DNA of 64,000 nt, taken from NCBI GenBank assembly GCA_965231865.1, contig CBDDOJ010000002.1, positions 186,001 through 250,000 of the forward strand, read 5' to 3'. Source of the DNA: WTGA01 sp965231865 (GTDB taxonomy: Bacteria; Pseudomonadota; Gammaproteobacteria; Arenicellales; Poriferihabitantaceae). This document shows, piece by piece, positions 34,465 through 43,001 of this stretch (position 1 is its first letter; the number at the start of each line of letters is the position of its first letter). Below the pieces are notes generated by a model. The model was not told the origin of the DNA and did no database searches. It saw only the letters and a program-made list of their open reading frames with translations. A program made the position numbers and the translations under genes.

Positions 34465-36633
34465 ATGACCGCGCGAATCGAAGCACACGGATTAAGCATT
34501 GATCCGGGAATGTATGCGTTGGTCCAGAATGAGATTTTACCCGGTACCGGAGTGGCCTCCGATCAATTCTGGAGCGGGCTGAAAGCGATCATCAGGGACC
34601 TGGCTCCAAAAAACAGGGTACTGCTGGAGAAACGTGACGACTTTCAACGGCAGCTGGACGAATGGCACCAGGCCAACCCCGGACCCGTGGATACCGGGAC
34701 CTACCGGGCATTTTTGGAAACCACCGGATACCTGGTTCCCGATGGAGACCGTTTCCAGGTCAGTACGCAAAACGTCGATTCCGAGATTGCCGAAATCTCC
34801 GCACCGCAACTGGTGGTTCCCCTGGACAATGCACGCTATGCCTTGAATGCGGCGAATGCGAGATGGCACAGCCTGTATGATGCGCTGTACGGTTCCGATA
34901 TTGTCCTGGAAGTGGAAGGGTGCAAAAAGACCGCGAAATACAACCCGGTCCGCGGTGTCCAGGTCATCCGGTATGTCCGTGAGTTTCTTGACCAGGTCGT
35001 CCCCCTTGCAGCGGGCAGCCATGCCTACGCGGTGAAATACAAGGTCAAGTCAGGCAAGCTGGTGGTGGTGATGGGAGATGGCAGCGAGACGGGATTGGGC
35101 TGGCGTGAATGTTTTGCGGGATTTTGCGGGGACCCGGACTCGCCAACCAACATTCTGTTCAAACACAATAACCTCCATATTGATCTGTGCATCGGCGAAG
35201 GCTATTTTATCGGTCGCGGCGACCTGGCCGGCATCTACGATGTCATCGTCGAATCCGCCCTGACCACGATCATGGATTGCGAGGATGCCGTTGCCGCGGT
35301 GGATGCCGAGGACAAAACCAGGGTTTACCGAAACTGGGCCGGCCTGATGCGGGGCGATCTCACGGCAACCTTCCGGAAACACGGCAAGATGCTCGACAGA
35401 AAGCTCGAGCCGGACCGGGAATATACCGGACCGGACGGCAAACCCTTTACCTTGCAGGGTCGCAGTCTGATGTTCGTGCGCAATGTCGGCACGCACATGT
35501 ACACGGACGCGGTGACCTGCAATGGCGAAGAGATCCCGGAATCTTTTCTTGATGCCATGGTCACTGCCCTGGCGGCAAAACATGACCTGGATGCGAAGGG
35601 GCCTTTCCGGAACAGCCGCACCGGCAGTATCTATGTAGTCAAACCGAAAATGCATGGGCCGGAAGAGGTGGCCGCCGCCGTTGAATTGTTCGAGCGTGTG
35701 GAAGAGTCCCTGAACCTCGAAAGAAAAACAATGAAAATCGGCATTATGGATGAAGAGCGCCGCACCACCGTGAATCTCAGGGAATGCATACGCATGGCAC
35801 AGGACAGGGTGGTGTTCATCAACACCGGATTTCTGGACCGCACCGGCGATGAAATTCACAGTTGCATGGAAGGCGGTGCAGTGATTCCCAAGAACGATAT
35901 CAAACATGCTCCCTGGCTCCTGGCCTACGAAGACTGGAACGTGGATATCGGCCTTGAGACCGGGTTACCGGGACATGGGCAGATTGGCAAGGGCATGTGG
36001 GCCGCCCCGGACAACATGAGAGCCATGATGGAAGAGAAAATTGCGCATCCCAGGGCGGGTGCCAGTACCGCGTGGGTGCCTTCCCCTACCGCGGCCGCCC
36101 TCCACGTCATGCATTACCACCAGGTCAATGTGGCGACCCGCCAGCTGGCCCTTTCGGACAGCGGGCGAACCAACCTGGAGGACATCCTGATCATACCGGT
36201 TTTGGGAGAACGGACCGTCAAGCACAGTACGGTGGTCAAAGAGCTGGAAAACAATGCCCAGAGTATCCTGGGTTACGTGGTGAGATGGATTGATTCGGGA
36301 ATCGGCTGTTCCAAGGTGCCGGACATCAGCGATGTGGCACTCATGGAGGACCGGGCCACTTTGCGCATTTCCAGTCAGCACATTGCCAACTGGCTACATC
36401 ATGGATTGACCACCAAAACCCAGGTAAGAAAGGTTTTTGAAAAAATGGCCGGGGTCGTGGACAGGCAAAATTCACGCGATCCAGGCTACCGGAACCTGTC
36501 GGATGATTTTGATACCAGTATCGCTTTCCAGGCATCCCTGGACCTGGTTTTTCGGGGTCGCGATATCCCCAACGGCTACACCGAGACCATCCTGCACACG
36601 CGCCGCAGGGAATTCAAGGCGAAGCAGTCCTGA
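34465..36633 (+). CDS. glcB: Malate synthase G
   Basis: A 722-residue enzyme, the normal length for isoform G. It has LEVEGCKKTAKYNPVRG (about residues 149-165), TIMDCEDAVAAVDAEDK (about 271-287), LMFVRNVGTHMYTDAV (about 336-351) and KIGIMDEERRTTVN (about 423-436, the magnesium and glyoxylate-binding region). It condenses glyoxylate with acetyl-CoA to malate. Placement between allA and the Bhc genes points to disposal of glyoxylate from purine breakdown. Confidence 0.97.
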   Translation: MTARIEAHGLSIDPGMYALVQNEILPGTGVASDQFWSGLKAIIRDLAPKNRVLLEKRDDFQRQLDEWHQANPGPVDTGTYRAFLETTGYLVPDGDRFQVSTQNVDSEIAEISAPQLVVPLDNARYALNAANARWHSLYDALYGSDIVLEVEGCKKTAKYNPVRGVQVIRYVREFLDQVVPLAAGSHAYAVKYKVKSGKLVVVMGDGSETGLGWRECFAGFCGDPDSPTNILFKHNNLHIDLCIGEGYFIGRGDLAGIYDVIVESALTTIMDCEDAVAAVDAEDKTRVYRNWAGLMRGDLTATFRKHGKMLDRKLEPDREYTGPDGKPFTLQGRSLMFVRNVGTHMYTDAVTCNGEEIPESFLDAMVTALAAKHDLDAKGPFRNSRTGSIYVVKPKMHGPEEVAAAVELFERVEESLNLERKTMKIGIMDEERRTTVNLRECIRMAQDRVVFINTGFLDRTGDEIHSCMEGGAVIPKNDIKHAPWLLAYEDWNVDIGLETGLPGHGQIGKGMWAAPDNMRAMMEEKIAHPRAGASTAWVPSPTAAALHVMHYHQVNVATRQLALSDSGRTNLEDILIIPVLGERTVKHSTVVKELENNAQSILGYVVRWIDSGIGCSKVPDISDVALMEDRATLRISSQHIANWLHHGLTTKTQVRKVFEKMAGVVDRQNSRDPGYRNLSDDFDTSIAFQASLDLVFRGRDIPNGYTETILHTRRREFKAKQS

Positions 36634-36725
36634 AACCATAAAACAGCGCATCCTGGCCGGGTTTCCCGGACCCGGGACCTTCCTTTCGGGCGCATACTTC
36701 CGACATACTTCAACCCCTGTCCACC

Positions 36726-37598
36726 ATGAATGCCAACGGAAGGGCCGCCTTGATGATTGTCGCCTCGATGGCCATGATTTCATCGAACGATGCCATCGTG
36801 AAAGTCAGCAGTGAAGACCTGGGGATTGGGCAGATACTCTTCATTCGAGGAATCTTTGCGATCGTTGTGTTCCTGTCACTGATCCGGATCACTGGAAATC
36901 AATGGCTGTCATGGTCGATGCTGGACCGGTTCAACCTCGCCAGGGCCGGGGCCGAATGCCTGGCGACAGTCTTCTTCGTCACCGGTTTGACCATGCTTCC
37001 CATCGCAACCGCATCGACACTGGTCTGGACTTCACCCATACTGCTGACCGTGTGTTCTGCACTCGTATTGCGCGAAAAAGTCACTCTGGTCCGGTGGCTT
37101 GCGGTCTGGACCGGCTTTGCGGGAGTGCTGTGTGTCACCAACCCGTTTGGATCCGAATTTTCATGGCCGATGTTTCTGCCGCTGGCGGCGGCGGCATTCG
37201 TGGTGATACGCGATCTTCTTACCCGAAAGCTCGATGCCGGGATTGACTCAAAATATGTGGTGCTCTCTACGCTGGTTCTGGTCACGCTGGCAGGGGGCAT
37301 GGCTTCCGCATTCGACTGGCATCCCGTGGAATTCCGTCATCTTGCCGGACTGTTCGCCAGTTCGGTGCTGTTGAGCACCGGATTCTTTTTCCAGATCCAG
37401 GCCATACGGCTTGGGGAGTTGTCGTTTATTGCTCCCTTCCTGTTTACCGGAATCCTGGTTTCAGTGGGTTGGGGGTATACCATATGGGATGAGATTCCCA
37501 CCGCCTCCATGGTAACCGGAATCGCCCTGATCACCGGGTCCGGCTTTTACATTCTTTCCCAATCGAGCCGTGCCGCCCGCAGGGCAACCAGGCTGTAG
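36726..37598 (+). CDS. DMT-superfamily (EamA) transporter
   Basis: A 290-residue membrane protein with ten predicted membrane segments in two EamA repeats (about residues 5-135 and 145-280). Motifs such as SNDAIVKVSS near the N-terminus and the GFAGVLCV segment at the end of the first repeat fit the family. Substrate cannot be inferred. It follows malate synthase G by 92 bases and converges with the BhcR-like gene. Confidence 0.85.
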   Translation: MNANGRAALMIVASMAMISSNDAIVKVSSEDLGIGQILFIRGIFAIVVFLSLIRITGNQWLSWSMLDRFNLARAGAECLATVFFVTGLTMLPIATASTLVWTSPILLTVCSALVLREKVTLVRWLAVWTGFAGVLCVTNPFGSEFSWPMFLPLAAAAFVVIRDLLTRKLDAGIDSKYVVLSTLVLVTLAGGMASAFDWHPVEFRHLAGLFASSVLLSTGFFFQIQAIRLGELSFIAPFLFTGILVSVGWGYTIWDEIPTASMVTGIALITGSGFYILSQSSRAARRATRL

Positions 37599-37626
37599 CC
37601 TGGACCACTGCGTTCCGTTTCCACGA

Positions 37627-38478
37627 CTACGGCTTCCGGAAAACCGCCGGTTCCGGGACTGTCCCACCCATCATTTCGGTTACTGCCCGGGCAGCCTGCT
37701 GGACCCTGGGGCCCAGTTCCTGGATGGTTTCCACCGGAAACCGTACCGTGGGCCCGGATATGGAAATTGCGGCAACCGCTTCACCGAATGAATTGTGAAC
37801 GTTGGACGCGATACAGCGCATGCCCAGATACCGCTCTTCATCATCCAGGGCCCATCCCCGGTTTCTTGAAATTTCCAGGTCCGCATGCAATGCATTCCAG
37901 GCCGTCCGTGTATTCGGGGTGAATTCAGGCAAACCGGGTTTTTTCAGGATTCTTTCCACCTCGTACCGGGGCAAGCTGGACAGCAGGGCCTTGCCGACCC
38001 CGGACGCATGCATGTGACTGCGTGTACCGGGCCGGTAAAATGCCCGGATCGGGTTCTCCGTTTCCACCTGGCTGATAAAAACAACCATGCCGTGACTGGC
38101 GATTCCGAGGTTGGCCGTTTCTCCGGTTTCTTCCATCAGCCGGTACAGCGTTTTTCGGGCCACTTCCACCAGGTTGGTATTGTTCAGATAGGCACTGCCC
38201 ACGCGAAACGCTTCCACGCCAACAGACCATTTTTGCGTGGATTCGTTGAATTCCGCAAACCCCTGTTGCTGCAGCGTGATCAGCATCCGGTGGGTTGTGG
38301 ATGGCGGCAGCTCCACCGTCAGTGCGATGTCCGTCAGGATCATGCCGGTATCCGCGCTGAGAGCACGCAACAGCGTCATGCCGCGGTCAAGGGCCCGAAC
38401 CGGATTAAAGGGCCTGGTTTCCGGTTGCAGCCTTGGCCGGCCCCTGGGCCGTTTCGAACGTATTTTTTCTTTTGTCAC
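37627..38478 (-). CDS. bhcR: IclR-family regulator, BhcR-like
   Basis: A 283-residue IclR protein. The winged helix-turn-helix spans about residues 25-85 (ALDRGMTLLRALSADTGMILTDIALTVELPPSTTHRML). The ligand domain has ETGETANLGIASHGMVVFISQVETENPIRAFYRPG (about 115-150), HASGVGKALLSSLP, and DDEERYLGMRCIASNVHNSFGEAVAAISISGP (about 217-248). It diverges from bhcA, as BhcR does in Paracoccus denitrificans, where it senses glyoxylate and controls the beta-hydroxyaspartate genes. The assignment rests on family and context together. Confidence 0.8.
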   Translation of the reverse strand: MTKEKIRSKRPRGRPRLQPETRPFNPVRALDRGMTLLRALSADTGMILTDIALTVELPPSTTHRMLITLQQQGFAEFNESTQKWSVGVEAFRVGSAYLNNTNLVEVARKTLYRLMEETGETANLGIASHGMVVFISQVETENPIRAFYRPGTRSHMHASGVGKALLSSLPRYEVERILKKPGLPEFTPNTRTAWNALHADLEISRNRGWALDDEERYLGMRCIASNVHNSFGEAVAAISISGPTVRFPVETIQELGPRVQQAARAVTEMMGGTVPEPAVFRKP

Positions 38479-38681
38479 GGAACAGCGATACCGGTTGAAA
38501 TCCAGGAGCGGGACGTTAAAAAAATATTTTCGTGCTGAAATAAAAGGATTTATGGAAAATATTATTGCTGATATATCAATATTATATGAATTTACTCATA
38601 AAATGGAAATATATTTTAAAAAAATTGATTACTGCCCGGATGCCCCCTATACTTCAGATTCTGAAAACACCCGATCATGCC
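38479..38681 (+). promoter_or_regulatory. AT-rich bhcR-bhcA divergent control region
   Basis: The stretch from about 38515 to 38635 is strikingly AT-rich in an otherwise GC-rich window. It contains TGGAAAATATTA (38553-38564) and TGGAAATATATTTT (38604-38617), each resembling half of the IclR-family box TGGAAAT-N-ATTTCCA. Both directions would read out from it. Binding by the BhcR-like protein is inferred. Confidence 0.5.
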
Positions 38682-39860
38682 ATGAACCAACAAAATCCCG
38701 TGTTTATACCCGGGCCGACAAATATCCCTGACCGCCTCCGGGCAGCCATGAACATCCCAACCCGGGACCATCGCGCCCCGGACTACATCGATGTTCTGCT
38801 GCCGTTGCTGGGGGACCTGAAGGAAATCTACCGGCTCAAGGAGGGCGAAGTCTTTATTTTTCCGGCCAGCGGCACCGGGGGATGGGAAGCTGCCGTAACC
38901 AACACCCTGTCTCCGGGGGACCGGGTGCTTGCTGCCCGATACGGCCTGTTCTCCCACAAGTGGATCGACCTGTGCATCCGGCACGGACTGGACGTGGAGT
39001 TTGTCGACTGTGACTGGGGGACCGGTGCACCCCTGGACTATTACCGGGAAAGACTGGCATCGGACGACAATCATGAAATCAAGGCGGTACTGGTCACACA
39101 CAATGAAACCGCCACGGGGGTCCGCAGTGATATTGCCGGTGTCCGGCAGGCCATGGACGACAGCCATCACCCGGCCATGCTGTACGTCGACTGCGTCAGT
39201 TCCCTGGCCAGCATGGACTTCCGGATGGAGGACTGGGGCGTCGACCTGGCGGTATCCGGTTCGCAGAAAGGTTTTATGCTGGCGGCAGGGATGGCCATTG
39301 TGGCGGCCAGCGACAAGGCGCTGGAGTCCATCCACCGTGCAAAGTGCCCCCGTTGTTTTTTTGATTTTCGCGACATGCTGACCCTGAACCGGCACGGGGG
39401 GTACCCCTATACCCCGCCTGTCCAGCTTATCAACGGCCTGCGGGAAAGCATCGACATGCTCAACGAGGAAGGGCTGGAAAACGTATTTGCCCGTCATCAC
39501 CGGATCGCCGAAGGCGTCCGCGCGGCCGTGGCGGCCTGGGGGCTGGGGTTGTGTGCGAAATCGAGTGACCTGTATTCCGATACGGTGAGTGCCATTTATG
39601 TTCCCGAGGGCCTGGACAGCGATGTGCTGACCAATCATGTCTATGAACGATATGGCCTGTCCTTTGGTGTCGGGCTTGGAGAAATGGCAGGGAAAGCCTT
39701 TCGGATTGGGCACCTGGGGGCACTGTCCGACGTCATGATGCTCTCCGGCCTGGCGGCCATTGAAATGGCAATGAAAGACCTGGACTATCCTATCTCGCTT
39801 GGTTCCGGCGTGGCCGCGGCCCAGCAGTCCTATCGCCAGACCACCCACCTGGCCGCCTGA
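38682..39860 (+). CDS. bhcA: Aspartate-glyoxylate aminotransferase BhcA
   Basis: A 392-residue class V aminotransferase. It shares long identical stretches with P. denitrificans BhcA: NPVFIPGPTNIP at the start, GTGGWEAAVTNTLSPGD (about residues 64-80), HNETATGV, GSQKGFML with PLP-lysine K196, GYPYTPPVQLINGL and LGSGVAAAQQSYRQTT at the end. It transfers the amino group of aspartate to glyoxylate, giving oxaloacetate and glycine. The start at MNQQNP is set by this similarity; upstream in-frame codons fall in the AT-rich control region. It is followed by bhcB. Confidence 0.88.
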   Translation: MNQQNPVFIPGPTNIPDRLRAAMNIPTRDHRAPDYIDVLLPLLGDLKEIYRLKEGEVFIFPASGTGGWEAAVTNTLSPGDRVLAARYGLFSHKWIDLCIRHGLDVEFVDCDWGTGAPLDYYRERLASDDNHEIKAVLVTHNETATGVRSDIAGVRQAMDDSHHPAMLYVDCVSSLASMDFRMEDWGVDLAVSGSQKGFMLAAGMAIVAASDKALESIHRAKCPRCFFDFRDMLTLNRHGGYPYTPPVQLINGLRESIDMLNEEGLENVFARHHRIAEGVRAAVAAWGLGLCAKSSDLYSDTVSAIYVPEGLDSDVLTNHVYERYGLSFGVGLGEMAGKAFRIGHLGALSDVMMLSGLAAIEMAMKDLDYPISLGSGVAAAQQSYRQTTHLAA

Positions 39861-39885
39861 TCGCTGCAAGGAAACCATCCAGGAC

Positions 39886-40848
39886 ATGTACATCCCCACC
39901 TTCGAAGATGTCCTGGGAGCACGGGAACGAATCAAACCCCATGTCCATACCACTCCCGTTGCCACCTCCCGCTACCTTGATGAACTCACCGGGGCGGCCT
40001 TGTTTTTCAAGTGCGAGAATTTCCAGAAAACGGGAGCGTTCAAGGTGCGCGGTGCTTCCAATGCGGTTTTCAGCCTGTTGGATGAACAGGCCGAAAAAGG
40101 GGTGGCCACCCACTCCTCCGGCAATCACGCCGCGGCACTGAGTTATGCGGCCGCATGCCGTGGAATCCAGGCCACGGCGGTCATGCCGCGAAATGCCCCG
40201 GAAGAAAAGAAAGCGGCGGTCCGGGACTATGGCGGTGAAATCCTGGAATGCGAACCAACCACCGCTGCACGGGAAACCCTGCTGGAAGCGCTGGTGGAGG
40301 AAACCGGGGCGCATTTTGTCCATCCCTATAACGACCCCCGGGTCATTGCGGGCCAGGCCACCTGTGTGTGTGAATTGCACGAGGAGGTGGGTCCCCTGGA
40401 TGCCGTGGTGGCCCCCATCGGTGGGGGTGGATTGATATCCGGCACCTGCCTGGGCCTGTCCGGAATGTCGCCGGACACCCGAATCTATGCCGCAGAGCCG
40501 AAAAATGCCGATGATGCCTGCCGCTCACTGCAGGCCGGCCGGATGATGGAGGACAACACTCCGATGACGGTGGCGGACGGATTACGGACCTGTCTGCGCC
40601 CACGGACATGGCATTTTGTCTCCCGCCATGTGACGGACGTGCTGCTCGCAACGGAGGACGAGATCATCCAGGCCATGTACCTCACCTGGGAAAGAATGAA
40701 AATGGTCATCGAGCCCAGTAGCGCGGTGCCGTTGGCAACCATCCTGAACAACCCGTCGCTGTTTGCAGGAAAGCGGGTCGGGGTGCTGGTCTCGGGCGGG
40801 AATGTTTCCCTGAAAAAACTGCCCTGGATGAACACCGGGCTGACATAG
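39886..40848 (+). CDS. bhcB: Beta-hydroxyaspartate dehydratase BhcB (serine/threonine dehydratase fold)
   Basis: A 320-residue PLP enzyme. The cofactor lysine is K53 in KTGAFKVRGA, the phosphate loop is APIGGGGLISG (about residues 179-189), and SSGNHAAALSYAA (about 78-90) matches the substrate loop. General sequence fits threonine dehydratases and serine racemases. The specific call rests on its place 25 bases behind bhcA and near a BhcR-like gene. In the cycle it converts erythro-beta-hydroxyaspartate to iminosuccinate. A threonine or serine dehydratase role cannot be excluded. Confidence 0.75.
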   Translation: MYIPTFEDVLGARERIKPHVHTTPVATSRYLDELTGAALFFKCENFQKTGAFKVRGASNAVFSLLDEQAEKGVATHSSGNHAAALSYAAACRGIQATAVMPRNAPEEKKAAVRDYGGEILECEPTTAARETLLEALVEETGAHFVHPYNDPRVIAGQATCVCELHEEVGPLDAVVAPIGGGGLISGTCLGLSGMSPDTRIYAAEPKNADDACRSLQAGRMMEDNTPMTVADGLRTCLRPRTWHFVSRHVTDVLLATEDEIIQAMYLTWERMKMVIEPSSAVPLATILNNPSLFAGKRVGVLVSGGNVSLKKLPWMNTGLT

Positions 40849-40876
40849 CGGGCATTGGAAGCGTTGTCCGCCCGCC

Positions 40877-40911
40877 CCGGCAGCCGGACAGCCGGGTTGG
40901 CCGACTGCCGG
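40877..40911. terminator. Inverted repeat between convergent bhcB and dgcN
   Basis: CCGGCAG (40877-40883) and CTGCCGG (40905-40911) pair across a 21-base loop that itself contains further pairing bases. It lies in the 76-base gap between two convergent stops and could terminate both, though no U-tract is present. Confidence 0.4.
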
Positions 40912-40924
40912 AAAACCCACGGTT

Positions 40925-41959
40925 TCAGACCAGGGTTGCTCCCAGTTTTTCTGCGCCAAACCGGACCACGTCGGTCACCGGCAGCCCGGTTTCATCCTCC
41001 AGCCGGTGGATTTCCGAAATGGCTTCCTTCTCATCCACCCGGGCGGTATTGAGGGCAATCCCCACCGTTTTGGCCCGGGTCAGGGACCCGCATACTGCGC
41101 TGAGTTCTTCATTCAGCTGTATGAATTCCCCAAGGGGCGGAATGGAGATGGATTCCGGTTTTCGAAGGCGTGTCATGCCGGCAAGATGGCACATCACCAG
41201 ATGCGTTGCACAGCTCCCGCGCATCAATGGCAGGGTTGCGGTACTGCCCGGATGCAGCAGTGACCCCTGGCCTTCGATGAAAACCAGGTCATTCCGGGCG
41301 GCTTCCAGGACCATGGTTTCCACTGCCCCGCAGGCATGATCAACCTTGAAAGCATCCAGGGGGATGCCTTTGCCCGTCAGGGTAATCCCGATTTGCCCGG
41401 TGGCCAGAAATTCTGTTTTCACCTCCGGGTGGTGGTTTCTTACCCAGTGATAAATTTCCAGCCCCGCCGTCATTTTTCCGATGGCCATGTCGGTTCCAAC
41501 CAAAAGAACCCGTTTGTTTTGAAGTGAAGCGGCCCGGGCAGCGGCGATACCCGGGGTGAAGGCGGGTTGTCTGACATCCCAGATCCATTGCCGGTCCCCC
41601 AGGCCATGGCCAAACCGGTCATTCAGCCTGTCGTGCAACCCATTGATCACGCACAGGCCCTGTTCAATGGCCCGGTTCAGCGGGGCATGCCATTTTTCCG
41701 GCAGCCTTCCCCCGGACGGGGCGATTCCCAGCACAAGCACTTCTGCACCCAGCCTCACCGCTTCATCCACATTGCTGACCACGGGATAGGGAAACGGAAG
41801 ACCCTCCACCTGGTTCACGGTTTTTCCGGCATGACTGGAATCAATGACACAAACGATGGGATTGCTGCTGAATCGCATGATTCCAAAACCCATCTTCCCA
41901 TAGTCGGTATCCAGGTTCTGCTCCATGTAAATCGCCAGTTTCTGATCCTTGTTGAGCAT
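40925..41959 (-). CDS. dgcN: DUF1611 protein, DgcN-like (D-glutamate N-acetyltransferase)
   Basis: A 344-residue protein with an N-terminal Rossmann-like part (VSNVDEAVRLGAEVLVLGIAPSGGRLP, about residues 61-87) and a C-terminal DUF1611 P-loop domain containing LLVGTDMAIGKMTAGLEIY (about 149-167) and FIEGQGSLLHPG (about 224-235). The family includes DgcN, reported to acetylate D-glutamate in marine bacteria. The start at MLNKDQ lies one base after the dgcA stop. It is the last gene of ald-xsc-pta-dgcA-dgcN. The true substrate here is uncertain. Confidence 0.75.
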   Translation of the reverse strand: MLNKDQKLAIYMEQNLDTDYGKMGFGIMRFSSNPIVCVIDSSHAGKTVNQVEGLPFPYPVVSNVDEAVRLGAEVLVLGIAPSGGRLPEKWHAPLNRAIEQGLCVINGLHDRLNDRFGHGLGDRQWIWDVRQPAFTPGIAAARAASLQNKRVLLVGTDMAIGKMTAGLEIYHWVRNHHPEVKTEFLATGQIGITLTGKGIPLDAFKVDHACGAVETMVLEAARNDLVFIEGQGSLLHPGSTATLPLMRGSCATHLVMCHLAGMTRLRKPESISIPPLGEFIQLNEELSAVCGSLTRAKTVGIALNTARVDEKEAISEIHRLEDETGLPVTDVVRFGAEKLGATLV

Positions 41960-41960
41960 G

Positions 41961-43001
41961 TCAGTCACCGATGATCCGGGCACCATGGCCGGGCAATTCA
42001 CTGGGCATCACAATCCCGTCAACAAGATGTGCTCCCGTACAGGGGTCCGGGGACAGATTCAAATGGGAATCCAGGTCGACATGGTCAAGCAGGCCGCTGA
42101 TCGCGGCCCCGGCTGAAATCGACATGGAGGATTCCCCCATGCATCCAATCATGGTTTTCAGGTTATGGGCCCGGGCCACCGCAATGATTCTGAGTGCTTC
42201 GGTAATTCCACCGCACTTCATCAACTTCAGGTTGACGCCATCGACACAATCTGCCCAGCCGGGGATATTGCCGGAATTCCGGCAGGATTCGTCTACATAC
42301 ACCGGCAGGGGGCGGCCCTTGAAAATTCGGGGCAATTCACTTTCTTCCCCCTCCCCAAGGGGCTGTTCCACATAGTCAGCCCCTCTCCCGGCAAGCCACT
42401 TCATCATGAATATGGCCTCGTCTGCCGTCCACCCCCCGTTGGCATCCACCCGCAATGCGACAGGATGGGACCGGGTGCTTTCCACCACCTGGGCATACAT
42501 GTCCTGGTCCGCTTCAATCCCTTCGGGGGAACCGAGCTTGATCTTCAGGCACCTGGTCCCGGTTTCCCGGAGTAGCAGCGGTATGCGCCTTTTCACCACT
42601 TCCGGGGGATTGATCCCGATGGTCACCGACGTGGGAACCGTTGGTTTGCCAAGGCCCAGCAGGCGGTACAGGGGCAGATTGGCTTTCTTGCCCAGCCAAT
42701 CCCAAAGCGCCATGTCCAGTCCGGCCATTGCACAGGCCGGAACGCCCTGTTCACGCCCCCGGTCAACCAGCTGGCAGACCGACAGGGCTTCAAAGCCGGG
42801 GTGACAAAAATCCTCCAGTGCACGGCGGGCCCGTTCCGGGGTGTCCGCCCCTTCGGACCTGCCCGGAGAGAGTTCCCCCCAGCCGGTGATGCCGTCTTTG
42901 GTCAGGGATATGAACAGGTTGTCAGAACCGGCCTGTGTTCCCCGGCTGATGGTCAGGGGAAACCGCTTGTGCAGATGAATGATCTGGAAGTTGACATTCA
43001 C
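41961..43001 (-). CDS. dgcA: Enolase-superfamily epimerase, DgcA-like (N-acetyl-D-glutamate racemase)
   Basis: A 346-residue muconate-lactonizing-type enzyme of the dipeptide-epimerase group. Catalytic features are CLKIKLGSPEG (about residues 150-160), LRVDANGGWT (about 178-187), DYVEQPLGEGEE (about 203-214) and VYVDESCRN (about 225-233), followed by NLKLMKCGGITEA. A GTG at 43001 overlaps the pta stop as GTGA and is the likely start, since coupling to pta is then exact. The adjacent DUF1611 gene is the known partner. Role in D-glutamate or a related N-acyl compound is inferred. Confidence 0.75.
   Translation of the reverse strand: MNVNFQIIHLHKRFPLTISRGTQAGSDNLFISLTKDGITGWGELSPGRSEGADTPERARRALEDFCHPGFEALSVCQLVDRGREQGVPACAMAGLDMALWDWLGKKANLPLYRLLGLGKPTVPTSVTIGINPPEVVKRRIPLLLRETGTRCLKIKLGSPEGIEADQDMYAQVVESTRSHPVALRVDANGGWTADEAIFMMKWLAGRGADYVEQPLGEGEESELPRIFKGRPLPVYVDESCRNSGNIPGWADCVDGVNLKLMKCGGITEALRIIAVARAHNLKTMIGCMGESSMSISAGAAISGLLDHVDLDSHLNLSPDPCTGAHLVDGIVMPSELPGHGARIIGD

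Noticed and set aside
38616..39965. A 449-codon minus-strand frame opposite bhcA
   Set aside because: The plus strand carries a full-length aminotransferase with conserved motifs; the antisense frame shows none.
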